Assembly: GCF_900324465.2 (NCBI RefSeq)
Contig: NC_046627.1
Location: forward strand, 14,124,967-14,188,966
Length of the DNA: 64,000 nucleotides
Direction: 5' to 3'
DNA from: Anabas testudineus
Lineage: Eukaryota; Chordata; Actinopteri; Anabantiformes; Anabantidae
Both the position numbers and the translations under genes were made by a program. Positions within the stretch are counted from its first letter, which is position 1. Each line of letters opens with the position of its first letter. The notes under the pieces are model-generated. The model saw only the letters and a list, made by a program, of their open reading frames with translations. It did not search any database and was not told the origin of the DNA. Below, in pieces: positions 1-9,989 of this stretch.

Positions 1-159
1 AATGCTAAGTGATTAAAAAAAATAAAAAAAACCTTTTTACAATATCAATGAGTTTTCATGATTTCTGAACTAAAACAGTTGAGATATGATCAATGTTTTA
101 AGACTTTCAGTTTTATTTTAAGAGTTTTCACAGAAATATGGCCTTTATCATTTTGAAAT

Positions 160-1060
160 TACAGACACTATATGTCTGTCACAACATCCTCCTGTAGATA
201 AAGGACTTTTTAACAAGGTCAAAGTTAGTCAGTATGTGCTCCCACCACTCCTCCACTCTGACACTGAGCACAGGAGCCCCACAAGGTTTTGTGCTAAGCC
301 CCTTTCTTTACTGCCTGCACACACGTTTGTTGTGCGCCAAACATAGCATCTTGTCTGATGGCCAACAAGCATAATTTTGGTCTCATCAGACCAAAGAACT
401 CTCTTCCACTGGACCATGGAGTCTTTCACAGGCCTATTAGCAAACTCAATTCATGATTTTTTTCAACAGTGGATTTCTCCTTGCCACGCTCCTATAAAGC
501 TTTGACTGGTGAAGAGTCCGGGCAACAGTTGTAAAACAGTTGTAACTCCCTCAGAGTAGCCATCGTGTGTTAGCGGCCTCTCTCGCTACTATTCTCCTTG
601 CATGTCAGTCAGTATGTGTAGACGGCCTGTTCTAGGCAGATTCAGACGTGCCATATTCCTATCATTTCTTGATGATGTTCTTTTGTCCTCATGGTGTTGT
701 GGTGGCCAGGAATTCTGAATAACCAGTGACTCGACCTTCGAGACACAAGTTTCTTTATACTGCAATCACTTGAGATGCATTCACTGCACTCAGATGATCC
801 CTGAATTAGCACCAAATATCTGGACCTCTCTTGGATTAGGTTAGTCATGGGGGTGAATATTAATGCAAACACTGATGTCACCTTACATATTTTTATTTAA
901 CTGGCATTACTTTGTAGAAACCATTTTTCACTTTGACATTAATGAGGTATTTTTCCAACATTTTATTGTGAAAGTCGCCAACTTTTATCGAGCATGATTG
1001 TTTTATTTTGTGAATAAAAGGATAAAACATCCAAGGGGGTGAACTTTTATAGACACTGTA
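160..1060 (-). mobile_element. Tc1/mariner-like DNA transposon relic
   Basis: Read on the minus strand, positions 429-229 encode a transposase fragment with the motif WKRVLWSDETK, which is the start of the Tc1 DDE catalytic domain. The segment 881-642 is leader sequence of the same kind of element. The right edge (about 1027-1060) is a typical Tc1 end, reading CATCCAAGGGGGTGAAC and closing with GACACTGTA. A partner inverted repeat on the left is not clear. The coding part is interrupted and short compared with the roughly 340-residue family norm, so this is a dead copy. A second copy of the same end lies at 18,967-18,999. Confidence 0.75.
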
Positions 1061-1205
1061 CGTTGGAATAAAGGGTATGGTATAAAATGTGGGACTGAAG
1101 ACTAGTTTTTAACACTTATTAATTATATTTTAAACTGCCAACACAGTGGCACGAACAGAGCTAGTCACCTGACACCCGGAAGTAACACACTGACCTCTGG
1201 GTTGT

Positions 1206-1254
1206 GCTTTAGCTAGCACTGCTGTTAGCTTAGCATGCCTCTGCTAGCTAAAGC
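1206..1254. repeat. Short perfect inverted repeat
   Basis: GCTTTAGCTAGCA (1206-1218) is matched exactly by its reverse complement TGCTAGCTAAAGC (1242-1254) across a 23-nt spacer. It lies between two Tc1-derived segments. It may be a remnant of a small transposon; no function can be assigned. Confidence 0.6.
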
Positions 1255-1472
1255 GTGTCAACGTCTTTAGATAAAAAACGTTTGACTAAATAGATACATA
1301 AAAATAAGACAGTGTTCGTGACATTACGGTGCGTCAAATACTACACTGGACGAAAAAAATCTCTGCTGTGTTTTGGCTAGCTGTTAGCCATAATGCTAAT
1401 GTCCAAACTAATACAACATGCTATTACTAACCTTAGATGCTGACATGTAAACAGGTGACTGTACAGTGATGA

Positions 1473-1958
1473 TCACTTGTGCTCATCTGTATCATTCTGA
1501 CACAGTGTTATCTTGGTTTCTTCAGTCAGTATCATCTTATTCCAGAAGTGATCAGACGTTTCTTTGTGTTTTCTGGCCTTTCTGTTCTTCATCGGTACCA
1601 CTGGTCCATTTGTTGCTGAGTCTCTGTGTTTACATTCATGAAGTCGTCTCTTTACTGTAGACTTGGACAATGACACTCCGGCCTCTGCAAGACTGGTTTT
1701 GATCTGACTGGATGTAGTAGAAGGGTTTTTCTTCACCATGGACTGGATTTTGCGGTCATCCATTTTACTGGTCTTCCGTGGTCGTCCAGGTCTGTAGCTG
1801 TTGCTGAGCGAACCGGTTAATTCCACCTTTTTAAGGATGTTCCACACAGTTGTATTAGCCACTCCCAGTGTTTCTGCGATCTCCCTGATGTTTTTATTCT
1901 CCCTTTTGAGCCTAATTATGGCCTCTTTCACTTCCATAGACAGCTCTTTGGACCTCAT
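1473..1958 (-). CDS. Truncated Tc1-type transposase, DNA-binding part, copy A
   Basis: A 161-residue ORF beginning MRSKELSMEVKEAIIRLK. Residues 1-60 form a Tc1 paired-like helix-turn-helix (IREIAETLGVANTTVWNIL) followed by the linker RPGRPRK. Residues 65-110 form the second helix-turn-helix (TTSSQIKTSLAEAGVSLSKS). The ORF then enters the start of the DDE domain, but the usual WTDET reads LTEET, so the first catalytic Asp is Glu, and the frame stops soon after. A full family member runs about 340 residues, so it cannot transpose. A good splice donor (AAG|GTTAGT) follows the stop at about 1430. A copy lies at 3,885-4,370 with the same internal shortening and stop. It may be a dead transposon or a retained DNA-binding gene. 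Confidence 0.7.
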   Translation of the reverse strand: MRSKELSMEVKEAIIRLKRENKNIREIAETLGVANTTVWNILKKVELTGSLSNSYRPGRPRKTSKMDDRKIQSMVKKNPSTTSSQIKTSLAEAGVSLSKSTVKRRLHECKHRDSATNGPVVPMKNRKARKHKETSDHFWNKMILTEETKITLCQNDTDEHK

Positions 1959-2010
1959 GTTGACAGCTGCTGTGACCAGCTACCAAACGTAAACAGACGG
2001 ATTCAGGAAG

Positions 2011-2018
2011 TGACGTCA
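2011..2018. promoter_or_regulatory. CRE-like site TGACGTCA upstream of copy A
   Basis: A perfect palindromic cAMP-response-element core lies 53 bp upstream of the copy A ATG (minus strand). The same core lies at nearly the same place before copy B. It fits a promoter element but could also be part of the ancestral transposon end. Confidence 0.4.
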
Positions 2019-2106
2019 GGTCACATGACCAAGCAGTTTGGGATTTGATTAAAAGTTTTGCAGGACATTGAATAAAAAAAGATATCATCGTATGTGCAAT
2101 CAACAC

Positions 2107-3730
2107 ATCATCAACAGAAACAATAATTAGAACAAATCTTGGTTACATTTAATAAAAACTTTTCACCTGAACAGAAATAAGCCTTTCTGGTATGTTTCAC
2201 TGTAACTGTGATACTACACAGGTCATGTGGGATTTTTTTCTTTTTTCGCTAAAAATGATCTGATGATCATCAATTGGATTGAGTTGGTTAAGGTAACCAA
2301 TATGGACAAAGATTTCAAGAATCAGACTGGTATGTCCTTACAGTTGTTTATTTAAATTGTTTCAGGTTCAACCTCATGTGGGTTTGTACCTGAGGTTGAG
2401 TACTATTGAGACCAGAGTGTGTGTGTGTGTAGTCTGTGAACAGAGAATACAGAACAATGTATGATCAACATCAGTAACAAACAATAATGTGTCTACAAAC
2501 ATATTAACAGTAATTGAGCAATACCAAAATTCCTTATAACAGATTATTACAAGTGAAAATAGTACCTCAATACCACAACAATGGTCCAATATTACTTACA
2601 ACATAACACAGTTGATTTTTCAACGTTAAGCCATGGTAAATATGCAAAAAAAAAGCAATATTTTGCAACTCAACATAAGATTCAGTCTTTGTAAAGTAAA
2701 ATTAGTAGTATTTCTACAAAATAACAAATGACTCAGAAACATATTCTTTCTAACCAGCTATATTAACTGCAAGACATTAACTCCTACATTTTGTCAATAA
2801 ACTCTATAGACATTTCCAGAAACGACTGATAATCCATAACTCTTACCAACAACAACACTTCCCATATGGCAGCAGTATCAGACTGAGGTAGCAGACACTG
2901 GGTGTCATTAGCCACTCTTTCCACAAGAGGGTTTTGCTGAGTTTTGCCAACAGTCACTACAGTCTCTTAAGGCTTTGTTCCCACTAACAATGGGCTGGTT
3001 TCTTCAAGATTTTCCGAGATTTTAAAAAGTTTTCTTTCTCCAATGTAAATTAGACAGTGCATACGTTCAATTTATCAGTGGAGCAGACACAAATGCAACA
3101 CTGATCAAACCAGAGAGCACTTTATTTTGTAAATATTCATTTGCTAACATAATATCCTAAAATATCCAGTATATATATTTCAATATATGACATTTAAATG
3201 AGGCAGTACATCACAAACATCATGAAGTAAGATTATATTTCTGTTTCAGCTATGCGTGTCTAAAATACACACCCTGTTAGGTCCAACTTTATGAATGAAT
3301 TGAACACAGACAGTTTCATCACTCTGGGTCTATTTGCCACCACAGTAAAACAACCAGGGAGTGTAGACTGTTAGCTGTAATTGAAGAGTTCCTCAAATCA
3401 TTGTAATGAACTTCGTAGTATTTTCTTATACACTGATCCACAAACCAGACAGACCTGTGCAAGTCCTGGTTCATCCAGAGAGACAGATTTGAAATCTAGG
3501 ATCATAATGGATCACACAGTTGTCTCCAGGAAGTGAAGCAGCAGTATAAACTTGTAATGGTTTGTCAGGTCCTCATCTATCTGTTCAACAAACATAAACA
3601 AGACATAAAATACATTTAGACATACATTGCAAATAGTGGTAGTATAGTAGTAGTATGTCAACATGACATTTACCAATAAATAAATAGCTGAACTGTATTA
3701 ATGTCATATTAATACATTTATGACGATTAA
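2107..3730. other. No gene recognised
   Basis: AT-rich sequence without a supported coding region. It holds a 9-bp hairpin (TCAACCTCA at 2368-2376 with TGAGGTTGA at 2391-2399) and a short minus-strand segment (3,581-3,516) with an acceptor-like start and an in-frame stop. That segment could be a stray terminal exon, but nothing else supports it. Confidence 0.4.
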
Positions 3731-3734
3731 AGGC

Positions 3735-3754
3735 TTTCTTTCTTTCTTTCTTTA
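3735..3754. repeat. (TTTC)n simple repeat
   Basis: About five tandem TTTC units, next to the start of the block duplicated from 1,385 onward. Confidence 0.8.
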
Positions 3755-3884
3755 GTTGTTGTCCAAGGCCAAGTTTGAGTTTGAGTGCTGTTAAATCTGT
3801 TAGCCTTGATGCTAATGTACAAACTAAAACAACATGATATTACTAACCTTAGATGCTGACATGTAAACAGGTGTACAGTGATGA

Positions 3885-4370
3885 TCACTTGTGCTCATCT
3901 GTATCATTCTGACACAGTGTTATCTTGGTTTCTTCAGTCAGTATCATCTTATTCCAGAAGTGATCAGACGTTTCTTTGTGTTTTCTGGCCTTTCTGTTCT
4001 TCATCGGTACCACTGGTCCATTTGTTGCTGAGTCTCTGTGTTTACATTCATGAAGTCGTCTCTTTACTGTAGATTTGGACAATGACACTCCGGCCTCTGC
4101 AAGACTGGTTTTGATCTGACTGGATGTAGTAGAAGGGTTTTTCTTCACCATGGACTGGATTTTGCGGTCATCCATTTTACTGGTCTTCCGTGGTCGTCCA
4201 GGTCTGTAGCTGTTGCCGAGCGAACCGGTTAATTCCACCTTTTTAAGGATGTTCCACACAGTTGAACTGGCCACCCCCAATCTTTCCGCTATCTGTCTGA
4301 TGCTTTTCTGTTCCTGTTTCAGCCTCAGGATGGCCTCCTTCACTTCCATAGACAGCTCCTTGGACTTCAT
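3885..4370 (-). CDS. Truncated Tc1-type transposase, DNA-binding part, copy B
   Basis: A second 161-residue ORF of the same design (MKSKELSMEVKEAILRLK onward). The start at 4370 is chosen because it aligns with copy A; an in-frame upstream ATG at 4457 adds 29 residues not shared with A. From about 3,878 to 4,263 the DNA is almost identical to copy A at 1,466-1,851 (about two differences in 386 bp). The next 108 bp, coding for the first 36 residues, carry 23 differences and nine amino-acid changes, most of them conservative. This sharp change in identity suggests gene conversion or recombination between the two copies. As in copy A, the catalytic part is missing. Confidence 0.7.
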   Translation of the reverse strand: MKSKELSMEVKEAILRLKQEQKSIRQIAERLGVASSTVWNILKKVELTGSLGNSYRPGRPRKTSKMDDRKIQSMVKKNPSTTSSQIKTSLAEAGVSLSKSTVKRRLHECKHRDSATNGPVVPMKNRKARKHKETSDHFWNKMILTEETKITLCQNDTDEHK

Positions 4371-4415
4371 GTTGCAGTCACCAGCTACCAAACGTAAACA
4401 CACGTTGGTTCCGGG

Positions 4416-4423
4416 TGACGTCA
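4416..4423. promoter_or_regulatory. CRE-like site TGACGTCA upstream of copy B
   Basis: A perfect TGACGTCA core lies 46 bp before the copy B ATG, followed by CCAATC at about 4434. Together with the matching site before copy A this is a shared promoter-like feature. Confidence 0.4.
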
Positions 4424-4499
4424 TTCCACACGACCAATCAACGACCTCTCGTCGCACTGCGGCGCTCTCGCGATATGTCTGATGTATTCGCGGTATTTC

Positions 4500-5000
4500 A
4501 GTTATAGATAAAAATACTTAAAGCACCAAAAGTAAAAATACTCTTTATGCAGAACATTTATTTTTGCATCTATGAATATTATAATATTGGATTTTAATTA
4601 CTGATGCAATAGTGTGTTTATGTCTTTAATGTTACTGTTTGTTTCAGTGATTTTCATTCTAATATTTTAACTGTATTTCTGCTAAGTAGCTTGTGAATGT
4701 CACAAAGTGGCTCGATAAAGTATCATGATTACACTGCATTTTGTGCTATAAATCAAATGCTGAAAAGTAACTAGTAGCCAGTGGTAATCTGTGCAATAAA
4801 TGGTGACTAAACGCTTCATCAACACTTGGTGAAGATGATGACAGGACTGTTTACAGTCTTTAGTTTTTAGTCAGATAAAGTGAACTACCATTTAAATCAA
4901 TCATTTCATGCTGTGAATAATATGAAAATAATTTAAAACTAACATATCCATACCATAATTCACTTAAATCAGATGAAGGAGGAAGGAAGTGTTGGATCCT
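4500..5000. other. No gene recognised
   Basis: AT-rich unique-looking sequence between copy B and the orphan Ig-gene exon. No ORF, RNA or clear repeat was seen. Confidence 0.4.
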
Positions 5001-5039
5001 GTACTGAGGACTGTTGATCAGCATCATCCAGACTCCAGC

Positions 5040-5201
5040 TTCTTGTTTATTTGCTTCCTGAATGTTTTCTATTCAAGCACAGTGATATTGAAAACACAGG
5101 ACAAGAAAGTCCCAGTCCATTGCACAATCTGATTCTTCTCCAGCTCTCTCCTGGTGGACTCAAAGTTAGTCTCTGAGGTTTGTGCCGATCAGCAGCTGCT
5201 G
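5040..5201 (-). pseudogene. Orphan stalk/membrane exon of a class I Ig-type gene
   Basis: On the minus strand a splice acceptor (CCTTTACAG, ending at 5202) is followed by sequence that aligns with the stalk exon of the gene at 34,989. It reads AAADRHKPQRLTLSPPGES here, against AAVDQPKPQRPTVNPQPES there. The membrane segment is shortened and runs into a stop. No V-domain or signal exon was found upstream on this strand up to about 7,000. This is the leftmost trace of the receptor cluster and appears to be a broken fragment. Confidence 0.6.
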
Positions 5202-5219
5202 CTGTAAAGGACAGAAAAA

Positions 5220-7780
5220 CATGGATGATACATCTGAAGAGGACAATGTTGGTAGTTAAGAAATATAATCAGCTGTCAGAGATACTTCTTTGTTTAAGTA
5301 TAAACCACAAATAAAACAGAGACCACAAATAAAACAGAGACAAGAGCATCTGTTATTGACTAAACCTTTGATTCAGTTATTTTTTTATATGTGTTCAGAC
5401 TGTGTTAGTAAGTGTTAATGTTAAACCAGGATTTGTGTTGTTTCTTTGACTAAGCAAATTCATTTTTCCTGTTTTTATGTGTGAATTATGGAGGATAAAC
5501 ACCTAAATTCAATAAATGAAATGTTTTGAATAAAGGAGTTAATCTATATTTACCAAACTAGTCCACACGGATGTGTTTTATCAATGTGCCTCCAGCTTCA
5601 ATCCATCAGGTGTCACTGTTGGACTTATAAACAGTTCAATTTTATGCCAAGGTCACCGAGAACATGCATTTCACATTTCCCCTAGTCACCTCACCTCACT
5701 TCAGAAACAATAACAACACATTTGTTAAATTGGTAGTTCACTTACTTCAAGATGGCACATTCATATGTATCATGTTGCCCCAGGAGAGCTGGACGGGGCT
5801 GTAATAACCCATCAGCAGGGCCAGTACCTGCTGCCCTGTACAAGGAACGCTGTCAGAACCCTACAAAATGAGTTCTGGCAGGTACAGGTGAGCACATCTC
5901 TGACTAGACCCATGTTCACTTTGACAGACATTTTCAATTTAGTGTTAGTCTCAGTCATTTATCAATCTTCAGTTGGTTTTAGACAGATTTTTGTCTTATT
6001 TGATCCCAAAATTAGAAAATATTTGGTCAGTGAAACTGACTAAGATTTTACTCTGATTCATGTTTTAGTACGTTTCAGGCACAGGTCAACTTTAATGCTG
6101 TTATGAAACATTGGTTTTAATAACCAGTCATGGATAAGGAAATGATTTATGTTAACTATTCATGTACAGGCACATACCTGTACCCATATTAAATGACTAA
6201 GTGTGGGCGGTAGTGTGGAATAAAGATGAGAAACTAAAGGAAATAAACTAAACTTTTTCCCAACTGTCACCTTTTATCACCTAATTTTGAGAAAGCAGCT
6301 GACTGACAGTGTCTGGATATGTAGACAGATGGTTATCTAATCTGTGCCACATTGCAATGGGAGCTGTGTTTAGACAAGTCTTTTGCACATGACTGGGGCC
6401 ATGTCACCTTCTGCAAGTCATGCTTACAATGAACAACCACACAGCCTGAGCGAGTTTTAAAGTGAGTGAGCCAACAGATCAGCATGGGAACATTTTAATG
6501 CTAGCTATAATCCACACGTGTCAGAACAACAAATACAGCTGCTGTGTATGAGGGCAGACCTGTTAAAGTGCCCACGATGATACCGGTCAATCCAGGTAGT
6601 GTTCACAGTGGAGTATGTAATTAAAACTGACATGGGATAATGGTACGAGTCTTGGGATATCAGTGCAAATTTGTTTGTTTAGGGGCTGTCATGTAGGTTG
6701 TTTGCAGCTCATTTCATATAGTTCTTGTATGTTATTGTGTGCTAGACTGAGATTTCAACCTAATTTTTGTCATATTATCTTATTTCAATTAGCATTGTCA
6801 TTAAGTTTGGTCAATGAATAAGCCTTCGTCAATTGATACTTATTTTCATTGATAAAAATGAATCTCTTGAGGATAATGGATGCCCTCATGTTAGAAGGTG
6901 ACATGAGGGCTCTGACGTCTTCTAGTACAACCTGTTGGCGCATGGTTGTCTACACAAATGAGAGCACGCTAATGTGACGGAGAGTTTCCTTGGGATCGAT
7001 TGACTCATCAGGAGCAAGCCCGGACATCATCAGACATGCAGAGGCTTTACATATTTCTAATTCACATTGGCAGTTTCTGTGGGGATATTCACATCACGTG
7101 AATGAGCCTGTGATTGCAGAGCATTGATTAAACCACTTGATGATTAGTGGTTGCTGGGTTTTAAACCCCTCACTTAGGAAAACAAGGCCAAAGACAAGAC
7201 AGCTGGTCGACCTCTATGATAACAGTTTTCTATTGAAGCTGTCTGGTGGTTTCATGAGGCTCATTCTAGTTTTCTCTCTCTCAGTGAACGAACCTGGTGG
7301 TGTGGTCACCTCTGGTGTCTTCGGCTAAAACTGGTCCAGATCTACAAAGTGCGTTAGAGCCACGTCCTGCACTGGCTTCTTAGAAACCTTCAGCTCAGCC
7401 ATGATTTGACTCTGATAAAGCGTTAGAGTCATATTTTGGGACACAGTGCTACTTAGTCGCCAATGTTCTGCTGAATATTTGTGAAATCATTTTGATTTCT
7501 AAGCTAGAAATAATAATAATATAATAAAATAATAGATCTTCATACTTTTCGATGATGCTCTCGCTGTTGCTCTGATATGAAACAAACAACTTACAACAAC
7601 AACTCTTGATCGCAGGTCCTCTGAGATCTCGTTTTTGTGAGACATGGCTCACATCATCTGATGCTGCTTGTCAACGGCACATTCACACGTTTTGAATGAT
7701 TTTTATAAGTCTGCTTAGCTTTAAATCCCACCTGTGCTCATTTCACTGATGGACTGCAGGTTTGCAAACACTTGTCTCTA
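5220..7780. other. No supported gene; one unexplained short ORF
   Basis: Mostly AT-rich intergenic sequence. An ORF at 5,765-6,043 (LDGAVITHQQGQYLLPC near its start) has a GTACAG|GTGAGC donor-like site at about 5,889 and could be a fragment of a repeat or lost exon. I do not recognise it. Nothing else stands out. Confidence 0.35.
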
Positions 7781-7787
7781 GTTGATG

Positions 7788-7816
7788 TCAGAATCATTTC
7801 ACTTACTTTTTCCACC
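7788..7816. repeat. Tc1-end-like fragment upstream of the first receptor gene
   Basis: TTTCACTTACTTTTTCCACC resembles the terminal repeat of a fish Tc1 family. A matching fragment lies at 33,908-33,930 upstream of the related gene at 34,989, and the sequence after it (7,890-8,200 and about 34,440-34,690) is also similar. This suggests both genes were duplicated with their 5' flank. Confidence 0.45.
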
Positions 7817-8714
7817 ATCGCTCTAAATGTTTCAAGGCAGTATAATAGTAATAAAACACAGTGATAATGGTAATTCTATCTTCCTCCTATGTTTTGCTGC
7901 AAAAAAAATGACACAGCACAAAACAAGCTAAACAGGATGGAGATCAACCAAACTGATTTAATTGGTGTACTACCCAAAACCAGCTCTAACTGTCAGCAAG
8001 CTGACTCCACCTTGCCAAGTATAGTAAAAGGAACCTCACGTTCGTCACGTATCATAGGACACATGTTTAACTGGATGGTACCAAGGAGATAAAAGGTAAT
8101 GTATGAGTTAAAGAGTTAATGTTATTGGTAAATTAGTTGTTGTACATGTTTTTAATGAGAAAACTGGCACTTTTGTGATACTATTTTGTAGATACAATGT
8201 TAAATTGTGGATTGTTTGCATAGTTAAGTTGCATCTCTGCTACAGAGAAAGGTGAATAAAGAAATAGTGAGAAGCATGAGAAAGGAAAAATTGACTGAAC
8301 CAAAAAGTTACTTTTACATTTTAAACTCAAGAAAATGGTATTTGTAATGATGTATCTTCAATGCTTTTTGAGCCAATGAACACATTTCTGATTTCTCTTA
8401 AAGGAGATTTAAAGATGTCAATATGTCATCACTGCCAGTGGTGACAGAGTGTAACAGCCTGTGTTATATTTAGATCCCACGTATAGTTACTATAGAGAGT
8501 GAAGCTATTTATGTAATCATGCTGCTGTGATTTCCTCCAACCTGAGGACATAGGTCAAATATTTCTATTGGTTCAGTCAAAACCGACGCCACCCTGTGAC
8601 AGAAATGCATTACTGCTTTTAGTTTTCTTATAACAACCTGTGCGGTTGTAGTTTGTGATCAGTCGCGTGTGATAAACTGTCCCATGTGTTTCTGACTCTT
8701 CACGTAGAGAGAAG

Positions 8715-9545
8715 ATGATCTTCAGGATCCTGCTGCTCATCAGCCTGATCTCATGTGTCTCTGGTTAGTTCACATCTTCACTCTATTCTCCACCAACTCA
8801 ACAATTATTAATAGTTCAATAATTCAAGTTTGTTATTCACTTTGTTTCAACAGGAACATTTGTAGTGAATGTGACACAGACCTCCTATCAGGCAGAGGAG
8901 AACCACAACATCACACTGGAGTGGACGTTCACCAACAAACCTGGCAGATCCTCCAAACCCATTTTAATCTATTGTGAACAATTCAACAATGAGAAGAGCT
9001 CAGTCCTGTTTCATCTGCGTCGTGGTTTTGAGGTCTCAGAGTCTCAGGATGAACAGTTTTCAGGACGAGTCCAATTTGACAAAGACGTCCTCAGACAAGG
9101 ACGGCTCAGACTTCAACTAACCAGGCTCAGGACTGATGACTCGGGACTGTACCTGTGTGAAGTGAACACAAACTATGGTGGGAGCTCCAGCAGATGCAGA
9201 GTCAGTGTCACTGGTGAGTTAAAGTAGTTGGACTCAGTGATTCATTTATTATGTGTAATAACAGTATTTACACACTAAAATGACTAGATTAAAGCCTGCA
9301 TTGTTTCAACTTTGGACATTTCTTTGTCCTCAACTGCAGCTATTGATCAGCCCAAACTGTTGAGACCAACAGCGGGTCCACGACCAGAGAGTCGAGGATG
9401 GAACGGCCTCATAGGTCTGACAGCAGCAGTAACAGCAGCTGGAGCCATATTGCTCGTCTGTATTCCACTTTTCTTGGCTTTACGTTGTTGCTTTATCAAA
9501 TGTGTTGACATGAACAAGAACGATGTGTTTTTAGCCATATACTAG
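8715..9545 (+). CDS. V-set Ig receptor-like membrane protein, class I (gene 1)
   Basis: Three exons (8715-8763, 8854-9213, 9340-9545) give a 204-residue type I membrane protein. The signal peptide is MIFRILLLISLISCVSG. Residues 18-136 are one V-set domain with the F-strand signature DSGLYLC. A stalk follows, then a membrane helix at about 159-184 and a short tail without ITIM or ITAM. Both introns are phase 1. In the B strand the usual Cys is Trp (NITLEW, codon 8922-8924), while a Cys lies on the C strand (IYC, codon 8973-8975); the F-strand Cys codon is 9156-9158. A third Cys is in the G strand (SRCRVSV). The ATG is preceded by an acceptor about 7 nt upstream, so a 5' noncoding exon is expected. 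Ligand and exact family are unknown. Confidence 0.8.
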
Positions 9546-9958
9546 ACAGACTCTCTATAAAACTGTGACATGCAGGACTTGAATCCTAAAACCAGCAGAC
9601 ATACTGTATTGCCAAAGACTCGCTTCTGCCTCATCTTTTTTTTATTTTTTAATTTATGTACATGCCATTTTCCTGTGAGTTTCACTTACTTTTTAAACAT
9701 ACAAGCTAATATTACTAAAAATAAATGTTTTCATGGTGTCAGATTTCACAACGTTGATGTAAAATGGTAACTTTCATTATGAAATTCATTTCATTAAAAA
9801 ACATCAATCTGTACATCATCGGACGAACAACCACCGTCTGAACTGATGATGAACAATCAGCAACATTGTTATTATATTTTCTTAACTTATGGACATTTTT
9901 ACAATGCAAAGTGTTTTTTATTCCTCATGTAAACAGTTTATAATCTGTACATAATGTA

Positions 9959-9964
9959 AATAAA
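9959..9964 (+). terminator. AATAAA polyadenylation signal, gene 1
   Basis: AATAAA lies 414 nt after the gene 1 stop codon. It is the first good signal on this strand and gives a plausible 3' UTR of about 430 nt. Confidence 0.6.
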
Positions 9965-9989
9965 TCTATTTTATATAAATGAAGTTGTT

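Noticed and set aside
642-881. 79-residue minus-strand ORF
   Set aside because: It is leader sequence of a Tc1 relic and continues in broken frames into the transposase fragment.
5765-6043. Possible exon of an unknown gene
   Set aside because: A donor-like site is present, but there is no acceptor, no partner exon and no recognisable family. Kept only as a note.
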